The notes under the pieces were generated by a model, which was not told where the DNA came from, ran no database searches, and saw nothing but the letters and a program-made list of their open reading frames with translations. DNA of 37,722 nt from Alcaligenaceae bacterium 429 (GTDB taxonomy: Bacteria > Pseudomonadota > Gammaproteobacteria > Burkholderiales > Burkholderiaceae_B), in assembly GCA_004791645.1 (NCBI GenBank), contig SRSN01000006.1, forward strand, positions 1-37,722, in the 5' to 3' direction. Positions 7,947-16,124 of this stretch are shown one piece after another; the stretch's first letter is position 1; each line of letters starts with the position of its first letter. Made by a program: the position numbers and the translations under genes.

Positions 7947-8846
7947 ATGTTTTCTGGGCTGGTTTCATTTCCCTTAACCCCATTGCTCAAGGATAGTGCC
8001 ATTGATGTTCATACCTTTGAGCGCCTGATTCAGCGTCAAGTGCAGGCTCAGGTGAATATGATTACGGTGTTGGGTTCTACGGGAAGTTACGCCTACCTGA
8101 ACCGAGAAGAGCGGGCAATGGTTGTGACGCTAGCTGTGGCTCAAGCTTCTTCTGTTCCTGTTATGGCGGGTATTGGTTCGGTACGCACTCGTGATGTGTT
8201 GAAGCTTGCGGAAGATGCTCAGCGTGCTGGAGCAAAAGCCGTGTTGATGGCTCCAGTGTCGTATCAGAAGCTGCAGCCTGATGAAGTGTATGGCTTGTTT
8301 GAAATGGTCACGCGTGAGTTGTCGGTACCATTGTGTGTGTACGATAACCCGGCCACCACACAGTTCCATTTCAGTGATGAGTTGCTGGTGGCATTAGCAG
8401 CATTGCCGCACGTGGCATCCATCAAAATCCCCGCTTTGACTGGTAGTCTGGGTGAGGCTACAGCACGTGTGAGTGCGCTGAAGGCGCGTTTGCCTGCACA
8501 GTGCAGTTTGGGTGTGAGTGGTGACCATGCGGCAAGTTTGGGGCTGCAAGCGGGCTGTGATGGCTGGTATTCAGTATTAGGTGGTTTGCTGCCGCAATTG
8601 TGCATGCGTTTGCTAGCAGAAGCTAAGCAGCCTAGTGCTGACGGCGAGTCATTATCTGCTGCGATGCAACCATTGTGGGCATTATTTAAGCAGCACGGTA
8701 GTGTGCGTGTGGTGGCGGCTGTTGCAGAGTTGCTCGGCCTAGTGCAAACACCGTGCCTACCCCTACCGTTGCATAGCTTGCAAGGCGAAGAGCGTGCCAA
8801 AGTGGCCGCATGGTTAGCATCGCTACCAGAAGGCTGTGCTTGCTGA
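7947..8846 (+). CDS. DapA superfamily lyase/aldolase
   Basis: A (beta/alpha)8-barrel protein of the dihydrodipicolinate synthase / N-acetylneuraminate lyase superfamily, about 299 residues. It retains the Schiff-base lysine (SIKIPA) and the catalytic tyrosine (CVYDNP). The pyruvate-binding loop reads GSTGSY where true DapA has GTTGE, and the C-terminal half is divergent. It is therefore probably not the housekeeping lysine-biosynthesis enzyme; the substrate is unknown. I set the start at the ATG at 7947, preceded by GGTAGGAG. The upstream ATG at 7905 lies inside the glnA terminator. Confidence 0.85.
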   Translation: MFSGLVSFPLTPLLKDSAIDVHTFERLIQRQVQAQVNMITVLGSTGSYAYLNREERAMVVTLAVAQASSVPVMAGIGSVRTRDVLKLAEDAQRAGAKAVLMAPVSYQKLQPDEVYGLFEMVTRELSVPLCVYDNPATTQFHFSDELLVALAALPHVASIKIPALTGSLGEATARVSALKARLPAQCSLGVSGDHAASLGLQAGCDGWYSVLGGLLPQLCMRLLAEAKQPSADGESLSAAMQPLWALFKQHGSVRVVAAVAELLGLVQTPCLPLPLHSLQGEERAKVAAWLASLPEGCAC

Positions 8847-8859
8847 TAGCGGCTGCTAC

Positions 8860-9648
8860 TTAGTCGTCCGAAGGGCTGCCACGCAAAAACGCTTGCGCGC
8901 GTTGGTGTAGCAGTGCTTCGCGGCGAATAAATTCCGACACGAAGTTATTGGCAGGGTTGTGATGCAGGTTGTAGGCAGTATCCCATTGGGCAATGCGGCC
9001 TTCGTGCATGACACCGATGCGATCAGCAATCGCAAACGCTTCGGCTTGGTTGTGCGTGACTAGTAAGGCCGTTAAGCCAGCAGTTTTTAGAATATCGCGT
9101 ACTTCAAAGGCTAAGCGTTCACGCGTATCTATATCTAGATTGGAAAAAGGTTCGTCCAGCAACAGTAAAGCAGGCTCAGGAGCCAGTGCGCGTGCTAAGG
9201 CTACTCGCTGTTGTTGGCCACCTGAAAGCTCGTGAGGGTAACGTTTAGCATGACCTGCCAAATCCACCAGTTCTAGCATTTCCTCTACGCGTTGGCGTCG
9301 GTAGGCTTTTTCAGATTTACGTAGGCCAAAGGCGATGTTCTGGGCGACAGTTAGATGAGGGAATAGGGCGTAATCCTGAAACATCATGCCCACATTACGG
9401 TTCTCAGGCAGTACTACGTGCTCAGGTGTAGATAGGGTGACGGAGCCCAACTGTATGCTGCCAGCTTGCAAGGGTTCAAAGCCAGCAATGCTACGCAAAA
9501 CTGTGGTTTTACCACAGCCAGAAGAACCCAATAAGCAGCCAATATGGCCCTGATTTAGCGACAGGCTTAAATCGTCTACTACTGTTTTTCTACCCTCGGG
9601 TGCGGGGTAACTAATGGACAGGTGTTCTAAACGCAGAAAAGCAGTCAT
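8860..9648 (-). CDS. fbpC: Ferric iron ABC transporter ATP-binding protein
   Basis: An ABC ATPase of 262 residues: Walker A GSSGCGKTT (residues 41-49), Q-loop MMFQDYALFPH, signature LSGGQQQRVALARAL, Walker B LLLLDEPFSNLD, and H-loop VTHNQAEA. It is the motor of the importer encoded with the two genes upstream on the minus strand and acts at the inner-membrane face. Six bases separate it from the permease stop. No strong ribosome binding site is visible, so coupled translation is likely. The sequence resembles FbpC/PotA-like importers; iron as substrate is inferred from FbpA and the Fur-like site. Confidence 0.88.
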   Translation of the reverse strand: MTAFLRLEHLSISYPAPEGRKTVVDDLSLSLNQGHIGCLLGSSGCGKTTVLRSIAGFEPLQAGSIQLGSVTLSTPEHVVLPENRNVGMMFQDYALFPHLTVAQNIAFGLRKSEKAYRRQRVEEMLELVDLAGHAKRYPHELSGGQQQRVALARALAPEPALLLLDEPFSNLDIDTRERLAFEVRDILKTAGLTALLVTHNQAEAFAIADRIGVMHEGRIAQWDTAYNLHHNPANNFVSEFIRREALLHQRAQAFLRGSPSDD

Positions 9649-9654
9649 GTTGAT

Positions 9655-11391
9655 TTAATGATTTTTGAATTGGGTGCGTGCAAGCAAAATGACGGGCAGC
9701 AAACCTGCTACCACAATGGCTAGTGCTGCAATCGCACCTTCTTCATAAGTGCCGCGAGCCGCTTCGGCATAAAGCCAGGTAGCCAGCGTGTCAAAATTCA
9801 TGGGGCGCAGCAATAGGGTGGCAGGCAGCTCTTTCATGGCATCAACAAATACCAGCAACGCAGCTGCGCCTATGGCAGGGCGTAATAATGGTAGATGTAC
9901 ACGTCGCAATGTGCCGCTTGCGCTTTCACCTAGCAGTCTAGACGCTTGTTCTAGTGAGGGAGGAATACGCGATAAGCCGGCTTGCAAACTGCCCGATGAA
10001 ATCGCTAAAAACCGTATGCTGTACGCAATAATAAGAGCACCCATGGAACCCATCAGAATGAGTTGCTGCGGTGCGCCCCATAACTGGCCAATACGATTCA
10101 GCAAGCCATCTACAAAGACCAAGGGGCCAAGTAAACCGATGGCTAGCACAGTACCTGGGATGGCATAACCAATAGAAGCTATGCCGGCTAGCATATTAGG
10201 CAATGCACGACTGCCATGCTGATGATGATTGCCGCGAGCGGACCACGCTAAGATTAGCCCTGCGACTAAAGTGACGATGGTTGCAATCAGCGCTAAGCTC
10301 AAGGTGTTCCAAGCACTGCTCAGCAACTGAGCAGACACAGTGCCATTCAAATTCAAATATTTAACGCTGGCATTGATCAGATATAACGCTGGTGCTACAA
10401 AGCCAATCACAATAGGAGCCCAACCTAAAGCACACGCAATCAGTGCTGGCACGCCTTTAAGGGCTTGGGGTCGTACAGGGTGTGAGCGTTGATTGCTGCT
10501 ATAACGTTGATGACGGCGGCCTAAGCGTTCAATCCAAATTAGGCTTACCACCATAACCAACATAGTCAGAGCGATTTGTGCTGCGCCAGCTAAGTTAGAG
10601 CGTGTGACCCATGTGGAGTAAATGGAAACCGTCAGCGTTTGTATGCCTAGGAATTCAGATGCGCCTATGTCGTTTAAGGTTTCTAGCAGCGTTAGGCTCA
10701 AGCCTACTGCAATAGCCGGTCTGGCCATAGGCAGGGCAACGCGGAAAAATACCGATCTACGGCTTTCACCCAAAATGCGAGCTGCTTCGATCAAGCTAGC
10801 GGCTTGGGTGGCAAACATGGCGCGGGTGCTCAAATACACATAAGGGTAGAGCACAAAGCCTAGCAAGAAGATGGCACCGGGCAAAGACCGCAAATCGGGC
10901 AGACGGAATTGTCTGGGGCTGGTATAGCCAAGAATGTCGCGGATAACGCCCTGGACAGGGCCTATAGGATGCAGCAAGTCCAGATACGCAAAGGCCACTA
11001 TATAGGTGGGAACAGCTAAAGGCAGCAACAGTGCCCATGACACAATACGTCGTCCGGGGAATTCATAGGCGGTAATCAGCCATGCAGCCCCTACACCTAA
11101 GCAACCAGCTAGCACGGCCACGCCGGCTAACAGCAATACAGTATTCAGAAACGCGCCAGGCAACACATAGTCAATCAGGTGTACCCAGTGATCAACGGCA
11201 CCAAAGGATTCCCAGAACAGCATGCCTACGGGGGCCAGCACAATCAGGGCGATCACAAAGGAAACCAGCAGCCAGCCGTTCTTTTGGAAAAACACACGAA
11301 TAGGGGAGCGAGACGCGACAACAGGCCATTGCCCTGCAGCAATGGCCTGTTGTGTGTGCTTGCGGTTTGTCGTTTTAGTTGTTGAATCCAA
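9655..11391 (-). CDS. fbpB: Ferric iron ABC transporter permease (fused FbpB type)
   Basis: A 578-residue permease with two concatenated permease domains and about 12 membrane helices. Each half carries an EAA loop: EAARILGESRRSVFFRVALP in the first, and EQASRLLGESASGTLRR in the second. This fused layout is typical of FbpB-type iron permeases. The start is uncertain: the longest frame begins at a TTG (11391) that overlaps the last codons of fbpA with no clear ribosome binding site. A GTG at the Val of IRVFF is an alternative. The first helix begins only near residue 40, so either start leaves it intact. A perfect 14-bp inverted repeat covers about codons 13-25. Confidence 0.87.
   Translation of the reverse strand: MDSTTKTTNRKHTQQAIAAGQWPVVASRSPIRVFFQKNGWLLVSFVIALIVLAPVGMLFWESFGAVDHWVHLIDYVLPGAFLNTVLLLAGVAVLAGCLGVGAAWLITAYEFPGRRIVSWALLLPLAVPTYIVAFAYLDLLHPIGPVQGVIRDILGYTSPRQFRLPDLRSLPGAIFLLGFVLYPYVYLSTRAMFATQAASLIEAARILGESRRSVFFRVALPMARPAIAVGLSLTLLETLNDIGASEFLGIQTLTVSIYSTWVTRSNLAGAAQIALTMLVMVVSLIWIERLGRRHQRYSSNQRSHPVRPQALKGVPALIACALGWAPIVIGFVAPALYLINASVKYLNLNGTVSAQLLSSAWNTLSLALIATIVTLVAGLILAWSARGNHHQHGSRALPNMLAGIASIGYAIPGTVLAIGLLGPLVFVDGLLNRIGQLWGAPQQLILMGSMGALIIAYSIRFLAISSGSLQAGLSRIPPSLEQASRLLGESASGTLRRVHLPLLRPAIGAAALLVFVDAMKELPATLLLRPMNFDTLATWLYAEAARGTYEEGAIAALAIVVAGLLPVILLARTQFKNH
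11318..11353 (-). promoter_or_regulatory. Perfect 14-bp hairpin at the fbpA/fbpB junction
   Basis: ACAACAGGCCATTG (11318-11331) and CAATGGCCTGTTGT (11340-11353) are exact reverse complements around an 8-base loop. The repeat begins 21 bases past the fbpA stop and lies within the N-terminal codons of the permease reading frame. No T-run follows in either direction, so it is more likely an mRNA 3'-end stabiliser or translational barrier than a terminator. Confidence 0.75.
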
Positions 11392-12412
11392 CTTTATCTA
11401 CCAGTTCACTTGCCTCTTTACGGTGCTTAGCGATTTCGGTCAGAGGCAGAGGATCAATCACCAACTCACCAAAACTGGCGACTACTGGATCAAGTTCTAC
11501 ACCCGCTTTAACTGGGTATTCGTAATTCGCTTTCGCATACAGGCTTTGTGCGGAATCAGACACCAAGTATTCCAACAATTTGACAGCGTTATCTTTGTTA
11601 GGAGCATGCTTGGCTACTGCTGCGCCAGAGATATTAACATGAGTACCATTGCTATCAGAGTTTGCAAAGGTAGGACGAATTACCTTGATGGCTTCACCCC
11701 ATGCGTAATCATCGGTGCCAGGAGCGGCATTTTTCATGCGGCCTACATAGTACGCGTTGGCAATACCTACATCGCAAATGCCGCCCAAGATATCGCGGGC
11801 AACGTCACGATCACCGCCAGCAGCTTTACGTGCTAGGTTGTCTTTCACGCCTTTCAGCCATGTTTCAGTAGCTTCCAAGCCATCGTGTGCGATTTTGGCG
11901 GCGATCAGTGCTGTGTTGTAAGGGTGTTGGCCAGAGCGGATGCACACTTTGCCTTTGAACTCTGGGTTAGCAAAGTCTTCATAGGTTAGGGTGGTGATTT
12001 CTTCCATGTCTTTGGCTACATACGCCACGCGATCACGCAAAGACAGCGTAAACCACTGGTTATCTGTACCACGCAGGTTGGCAGGAATAGCGGTTTGCAA
12101 TGTGGAGGATTCCACAGGCTGAGTCACGCCAGCTTCTACCAGATCCAGCAAGTTGCCGATATCAACAGTCATCAGCAAATCAGCAGGGGATTTGTCGCCT
12201 TCCGTGCGTACACGCTCAATCAATCCGTCCTTCACAAAAACCGTGTTCACCTTGATATTGCTTTCATTGGTGAAGGCTTCAAGGATGGGCAGTATTAACT
12301 GTGGTTCACGGGTGGTGTAAAGATTAACCTCTTCGGCTGCATAGGCGTTGAATGCCATGGTGCCAAAAACTAGACCTGCCAAAATAGAAAGACGATTACG
12401 TGCAAAACGCAT
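11375..12412 (-). CDS. fbpA: Periplasmic ferric iron-binding protein
   Basis: A 345-residue periplasmic solute-binding protein of the FbpA/IdiA type. Residues 1-25 form a signal peptide (RFARNR, hydrophobic core, NAYA-AEE). The mature protein opens with VNLYTTREPQLILPILEAF. It contains the adjacent tyrosines Tyr221-Tyr222 (IANAYYVGRM), which correspond to the iron-ligating Tyr pair of FbpA proteins. Other binding-protein families (thiamine, spermidine) lack this pair. It is first in the fbpABC operon. A Fur-box-like site lies 32-50 bases upstream of the ATG, predicting repression by iron. A perfect hairpin follows its stop codon. Confidence 0.92.
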   Translation of the reverse strand: MRFARNRLSILAGLVFGTMAFNAYAAEEVNLYTTREPQLILPILEAFTNESNIKVNTVFVKDGLIERVRTEGDKSPADLLMTVDIGNLLDLVEAGVTQPVESSTLQTAIPANLRGTDNQWFTLSLRDRVAYVAKDMEEITTLTYEDFANPEFKGKVCIRSGQHPYNTALIAAKIAHDGLEATETWLKGVKDNLARKAAGGDRDVARDILGGICDVGIANAYYVGRMKNAAPGTDDYAWGEAIKVIRPTFANSDSNGTHVNISGAAVAKHAPNKDNAVKLLEYLVSDSAQSLYAKANYEYPVKAGVELDPVVASFGELVIDPLPLTEIAKHRKEASELVDKVGFNN

Positions 12413-12443
12413 AGTGAAGCTCCTACTAGTTAGGAATTTTCAT

Positions 12444-12462
12444 CAGAATGACAATCATTATT
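12444..12462 (-). promoter_or_regulatory. Fur-box-like site upstream of fbpA
   Basis: Read on the minus strand, AATAATGATTGTCATTCTG matches the 19-bp Fur consensus GATAATGATAATCATTATC at 14 positions by my count. Its place 32-50 bases before an iron-transport operon is what iron repression would need. Confidence 0.7.
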
Positions 12463-12478
12463 GATAGCCGCGAGAGCG

Positions 12479-12507
12479 ACCATAGCAGACTACGACAAGC
12501 CTAACAA
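12479..12507 (-). promoter_or_regulatory. Candidate sigma-70 promoter for fbpABC
   Basis: On the minus strand, TTGTTA (12507-12502) and TATGGT (12484-12479) are separated by 17 bases. The start point would fall near 12472, just upstream of the Fur-like site, so bound Fur would block early elongation or clearance. Both hexamers are imperfect. Confidence 0.4.
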
Positions 12508-12585
12508 TAGTGCAGTGAAAGAGGGTTACAGATTTGACGAAAACTTGATGGGTCGGACATATTTTGAAGGACAAATGTCATCATC

Positions 12586-12599
12586 TTGATACAGATCAG
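12586..12599. promoter_or_regulatory. FNR/Anr-box-like site upstream of fpr
   Basis: TTGATACAGATCAG matches TTGAT-N4-ATCAA at nine of ten fixed positions. It is 155 bases before the fpr ATG. A regulator of the FNR/Anr/CRP fold could act here on fpr, but the -10 spacing is not convincing. Confidence 0.45.
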
Positions 12600-12754
12600 G
12601 GGGAGATAAGCTTATTTCTGTGATGATAAGTAAACCCAGTTTTGCATAAGGATATCAGGATTTACACTATAAAACGCGCTAAACTGGTGCGGTAAATCTC
12701 TTTTTCCTGTCCTGCTGAGGCTGGCAGATTCCTTACATACTCTGAAACTGATAC

Positions 12755-13531
12755 ATGGCTGCTTTTAATACTGAAAAAGTCCTGAGCGTGCATCACTGGA
12801 ATGACACGCTTTTTTCATTCACTACAACGCGCGATCAGGCTCTACGTTTTACCAACGGACACTTTGTCATGATTGGTTTGGAAGTAGAAGGTAAGCCACT
12901 GATGCGTGCTTACAGTATCGCTAGCGCGAACTACGAAGAAAACCTCGAGTTTCTGAGCATTAAAGTGCAAGATGGTCCGTTGACCTCTAAGTTGCAGCAC
13001 TTGCAAGTGGGCGATTCTATTCTGGTCAGCCGCAAACCGGTGGGTACACTGGTGGTAGATGACTTGCGTGATGGGCGCAACTTGTATTTGCTGGGTACAG
13101 GCACAGGTTTGGCTCCGTTTATGAGCATTATCAAAGACCCAGAAACATACGAGCGTTTCGAGAAAGTGATCTTGGTACACGGTGTGCGTTTCGTCAGTGA
13201 GTTGGCGTACGCTGACTTCATTGAAAATGAACTGCCAAATAACGAGTTCTTCGGTGACATCGTGCGTGAAAAACTGTTGTACTACCCAACCGTAACTCGT
13301 GAAGCTTACCGTAACGAAGGCCGTATTACATCGGTGATCGAATCCGGCAAGATCTTTGCTGATTTGGGTATAGATGCTTTAGACCCCGAGAAAGATCGTG
13401 TCATGTTGTGCGGTAGTCCAGCCATGCTGGAAGACCTGAGCAGTATGTTGGATGCTCGTGGTTTCAAAGTTTCTCCAGGAGTGGGTCAACCTGGCGATTA
13501 CGTGATTGAACGTGCGTTTGTAGAGAAATAA
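12755..13531 (+). CDS. fpr: Ferredoxin--NADP(+) reductase
   Basis: An FAD enzyme of 258 residues that passes electrons between NADPH and ferredoxin or flavodoxin in the cytoplasm. It has the FAD-binding motif RAYSIAS, the NADPH-binding GTGTGLAPF, the CGSPAML strand, and a C-terminus ending VIERAFVEK, characteristic of the bacterial (subclass I) Fpr enzymes. Such enzymes support Fe-S assembly, haem oxygenase and redox-stress defence, which fits nearby oxyR, dps and the iron operon. No convincing Shine-Dalgarno sequence precedes the ATG. The divergent regulatory region upstream holds FNR-like and other dyads. A hairpin without a U-run follows. Confidence 0.95.
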   Translation: MAAFNTEKVLSVHHWNDTLFSFTTTRDQALRFTNGHFVMIGLEVEGKPLMRAYSIASANYEENLEFLSIKVQDGPLTSKLQHLQVGDSILVSRKPVGTLVVDDLRDGRNLYLLGTGTGLAPFMSIIKDPETYERFEKVILVHGVRFVSELAYADFIENELPNNEFFGDIVREKLLYYPTVTREAYRNEGRITSVIESGKIFADLGIDALDPEKDRVMLCGSPAMLEDLSSMLDARGFKVSPGVGQPGDYVIERAFVEK

Positions 13532-13546
13532 CAGACTACGTTTGTG

Positions 13547-13573
13547 CGCAAAGGGCTTGTGTAGCCTTTTGCG
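13547..13573 (+). other. Hairpin between fpr and ridA
   Basis: CGCAAAGGGCT (13547-13557) pairs with AGCCTTTTGCG (13563-13573), 11 pairs with one G-U, around a 5-base loop. No U-run follows (GCACGATT). It may end or stabilise the fpr message but is not a canonical intrinsic terminator. Confidence 0.5.
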
Positions 13574-13618
13574 GCACGATTAGAATGGTGCGGTTTTCAG
13601 CATTTATATAACGTACCC

Positions 13619-14005
13619 ATGATTAAAGATATTATCCAGACAAGTGCAGCTCCTGCAGCTGTAGGCCCTTATTCTCAAGCCGTAGCGGTACAAGGTAGCA
13701 AGACAGTCTATCTGTCTGGCCAAATTGGCCTGAGCCCAACGACTGGTGACTTGGTCTCTGACAACTTCGAAGCGCAAGCACGTCAGTGTTTTGCCAACAT
13801 GGAAGCTGTGATTACAGAAGCGGGCGGTACGCTGGAAAATATTGCAAAACTGACGCTATACCTGACAGACCTGAGCAAGTTCGCGACGGTGAACGCTATT
13901 ATGGCTGATGTGATTCCTCAGCCATTTCCAGCACGTTCTACACTGGGCGTGGCAAGTTTGCCTAAAGGTGCTCAGGTTGAAGTAGAGGCCATTCTGGTTC
14001 TCTAA
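13619..14005 (+). CDS. ridA: RidA family imine/enamine deaminase
   Basis: A YjgF/YER057c/UK114 family protein of 128 residues that hydrolyses reactive enamines and imines made by PLP enzymes such as threonine dehydratase. The signature is clear: QIGLSPTTGDLV early, the substrate-binding Arg in PARSTLGVASLP, and the acidic VEVEAILVL C-terminus. The start has no visible Shine-Dalgarno sequence. A TATATA (13605-13610) ends only 8 bases before the ATG, which would suit a nearly leaderless transcript. recG begins 5 bases after its stop, so the two are probably cotranscribed. Confidence 0.95.
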   Translation: MIKDIIQTSAAPAAVGPYSQAVAVQGSKTVYLSGQIGLSPTTGDLVSDNFEAQARQCFANMEAVITEAGGTLENIAKLTLYLTDLSKFATVNAIMADVIPQPFPARSTLGVASLPKGAQVEVEAILVL

Positions 14006-14010
14006 TCGCT

Positions 14011-16089
14011 ATGGCATCTGCATCATCCTCACGGCCCAGCAAGGGCCGCGCAGATGCCGCGGCAACTACTCTGGCACGAAAATTCAGCCAATTAGGCTTG
14101 GAAACTGATGCCGATTTCGTGGTGCATTTACCCTTACGCTACGAAGACGAAACCGCTGTTCACGCCATTGCGGATGCCCGATCGGGCTTATCTCAGCAAT
14201 TCGAAGGTGAAGTGGTTGAGCAAATCATTACTCAACGCCCGCGCAAGCAACTGCAAGTGATTTTGCAAGATGAGAGCGGCAGAATTACGCTGCGTTGGCT
14301 GCATTTCTATCCCTCACAACTCAAACAATTGGCAGAAGGCCAGCGCGTGCGTGTGCGTGGCGAGGTGCGCCGTGGTTTTCATGGTTTAGAGCTAGTACAC
14401 CCTAAGGTTACGAAGCCTGATCAGGGATTATCGGATACGTTAACACCGGTGTATCCGGCGAGTGACGGATTGCGTCAACAGCAAATACTGAATCGTATTA
14501 ACCAAGCCTTAGAGCGCTTGCCTTTAAAAGATACGTTGCCAGAAGCCCTGCGTGAACAGTTTGAGTTACCTGATTTTGCGCAGTCCTTACGCTTGCTTCA
14601 TCATCCTCCTAGAGATGTAGATGCTTATGCGTTGATGCAGAAAACGCATCCTGCGTGGCAGCGTATTAAATTTGATGAACTGTTGGCTCAGCAGTTGAGT
14701 TTGGCGGCAGCAAGAGCGGCACGACGCAAACAGAAATCATGGCCATTGAAAAAGAAAAAGGGCCAATTAGAACAACGTTTGCGTGAGCGTTTGGGTTTTA
14801 GCTTAACCAATGCTCAAGAGCGTGTAGTAGCTGAAATCGCTGAAGACCTGACCTTGTCACACCCTATGCATCGTCTATTACAGGGGGATGTGGGGAGCGG
14901 TAAAACTGTGGTGGCGGCTATGGCGGCAGCACAGGCCATAGAAAGTGGTTACCAAGTCGCCCTGATGGCACCAACTGAATTATTGGCCGAGCAGCATTAC
15001 CAGAAAATGCAGCAGTGGTTTGATCCTTTGGGTATTGCGGTGGGGTGGTTAAGTGGTAGCCAGACAGCGAAGCAACGAGCACCAGTTTTAGAGGGTGTGC
15101 AGAACGGCAATTGTGCGCTGGTTGTGGGCACACAAGCCTTAATTCAAGAGGGTGTAGAGTTCCACAAACTGGGGCTGGTGATCTTGGATGAGCAGCACAG
15201 ATTTGGTGTGGGACAACGATTAAGCCTAAGCCGTAAGGGTGAGCAAGGCGAAAAGCAGGCTCGTACTATTCCTCATCAACTGAATATGAGTGCCACGCCT
15301 ATCCCCCGTACTTTGGCGATGAGCTTTCTTGCTGATCTAGATGTGTCAGTGATTGATGAACTACCAGCAGGACGTACACCCGTCATCACGAAATTGTTGT
15401 CTGAGCATAGACGCGAAGAGGTGATCGCCCATATTTATGCGCAAATCCAAGAAGGTAGGCAGGTGTATTGGGTGTGTCCTCTGGTAGAGGAAAGTGAAGC
15501 CCTACAATTGCAAACCGCTGTAGACACATATCAGCATTTGGCTGAGCAATTGCCTGGCGTCAAAGTAGGCTTGTTGCATGGCAAATTGCCTACGCAAGAA
15601 AAGGCCCACATTATGGAAGCATTTCGGGCTGGTGAAGTGCAGGTGTTGGTGGCTACTACAGTGATTGAGGTAGGGGTGGATGTGCCTAACGCCAACTTGA
15701 TGGTGATTGAGCACGCTGAGCGCTTTGGGTTAGCGCAATTACATCAGTTGCGCGGTCGAGTAGGGCGCGGATCGCACCAAGCTGTATGTGTACTGTTGTA
15801 CCAACAACCATTGTCAGCCATTGCGCGTGAGCGCTTAAAGGCAATGTACGAAACCACAGATGGTTTTGAGATTGCACGTCGCGACTTGTCACTGCGAGGT
15901 CCAGGCGAGTTTTTGGGCGTACGGCAATCTGGACAGGCATTATTGCGTTTTGCCAGTTTGGATAGTGATGAGTATATGATTGAGAAAGCACAAGAATGTG
16001 CTGTCTTGTTGCGAGAACACTATCCTGAGCATGCCCATGCGCATGTGCAGCGCTGGCTCAAAGGACGTGAAGAATTTTTGCGTACCTGA
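14011..16089 (+). CDS. recG: ATP-dependent DNA helicase RecG
   Basis: A 692-residue superfamily 2 helicase that remodels stalled replication forks and Holliday junctions. An N-terminal wedge/OB domain (about residues 50-150, LPLRYEDETAVHAI) precedes the helicase core: Walker A GDVGSGKTV, motif II DEQH (VILDEQHRFGVGQR), motif III MSATPIPRT, motif V EVGVDVPNA, and motif VI QLRGRVGRG. The C-terminal RecG motif GPGEFLGVRQSG is also present. Length is normal. It follows ridA by 5 bases and precedes oxyR by 35, an order I associate with Burkholderiales. The ATG has no strong ribosome binding site, consistent with coupling to ridA. Confidence 0.97.
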   Translation: MASASSSRPSKGRADAAATTLARKFSQLGLETDADFVVHLPLRYEDETAVHAIADARSGLSQQFEGEVVEQIITQRPRKQLQVILQDESGRITLRWLHFYPSQLKQLAEGQRVRVRGEVRRGFHGLELVHPKVTKPDQGLSDTLTPVYPASDGLRQQQILNRINQALERLPLKDTLPEALREQFELPDFAQSLRLLHHPPRDVDAYALMQKTHPAWQRIKFDELLAQQLSLAAARAARRKQKSWPLKKKKGQLEQRLRERLGFSLTNAQERVVAEIAEDLTLSHPMHRLLQGDVGSGKTVVAAMAAAQAIESGYQVALMAPTELLAEQHYQKMQQWFDPLGIAVGWLSGSQTAKQRAPVLEGVQNGNCALVVGTQALIQEGVEFHKLGLVILDEQHRFGVGQRLSLSRKGEQGEKQARTIPHQLNMSATPIPRTLAMSFLADLDVSVIDELPAGRTPVITKLLSEHRREEVIAHIYAQIQEGRQVYWVCPLVEESEALQLQTAVDTYQHLAEQLPGVKVGLLHGKLPTQEKAHIMEAFRAGEVQVLVATTVIEVGVDVPNANLMVIEHAERFGLAQLHQLRGRVGRGSHQAVCVLLYQQPLSAIARERLKAMYETTDGFEIARRDLSLRGPGEFLGVRQSGQALLRFASLDSDEYMIEKAQECAVLLREHYPEHAHAHVQRWLKGREEFLRT

Positions 16090-16124
16090 TATAACTGTCA
16101 GGACACGCTATCTAAGGGCTGAAC

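Larger units (their letters stand above)
12413..12754. other. Divergent fbpA/fpr regulatory region (no gene)
   Basis: These 342 bases contain no supportable gene. From the fbpA side they hold a Fur-box-like sequence (12444-12462), a minus-strand -10/-35 pair (12479-12507), an FNR-box-like dyad (12586-12599), and a palindrome ATAAGCTTAT (12606-12615). On the fpr side there is an AT-rich -10-like TATAAA (12668-12673) with no good -35. fpr has no clear ribosome binding site before its ATG. Confidence 0.7.

Noticed and set aside
8264-8800. A 178-codon minus-strand frame inside the DapA-like gene
   Set aside because: Composition is unlike a folded protein, and it is fully antisense to a gene with catalytic motifs.
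11222-11836. A 204-codon plus-strand frame across fbpB/fbpA
   Set aside because: It is a shadow of two well-supported minus-strand genes, without a ribosome binding site or domain.
9655-12412. Thiamine (ThiBPQ) or polyamine transporter instead of an iron transporter
   Set aside because: The Tyr-Tyr pair in the binding protein and the upstream Fur-like site favour iron, although the ATPase and permease alone would not decide.
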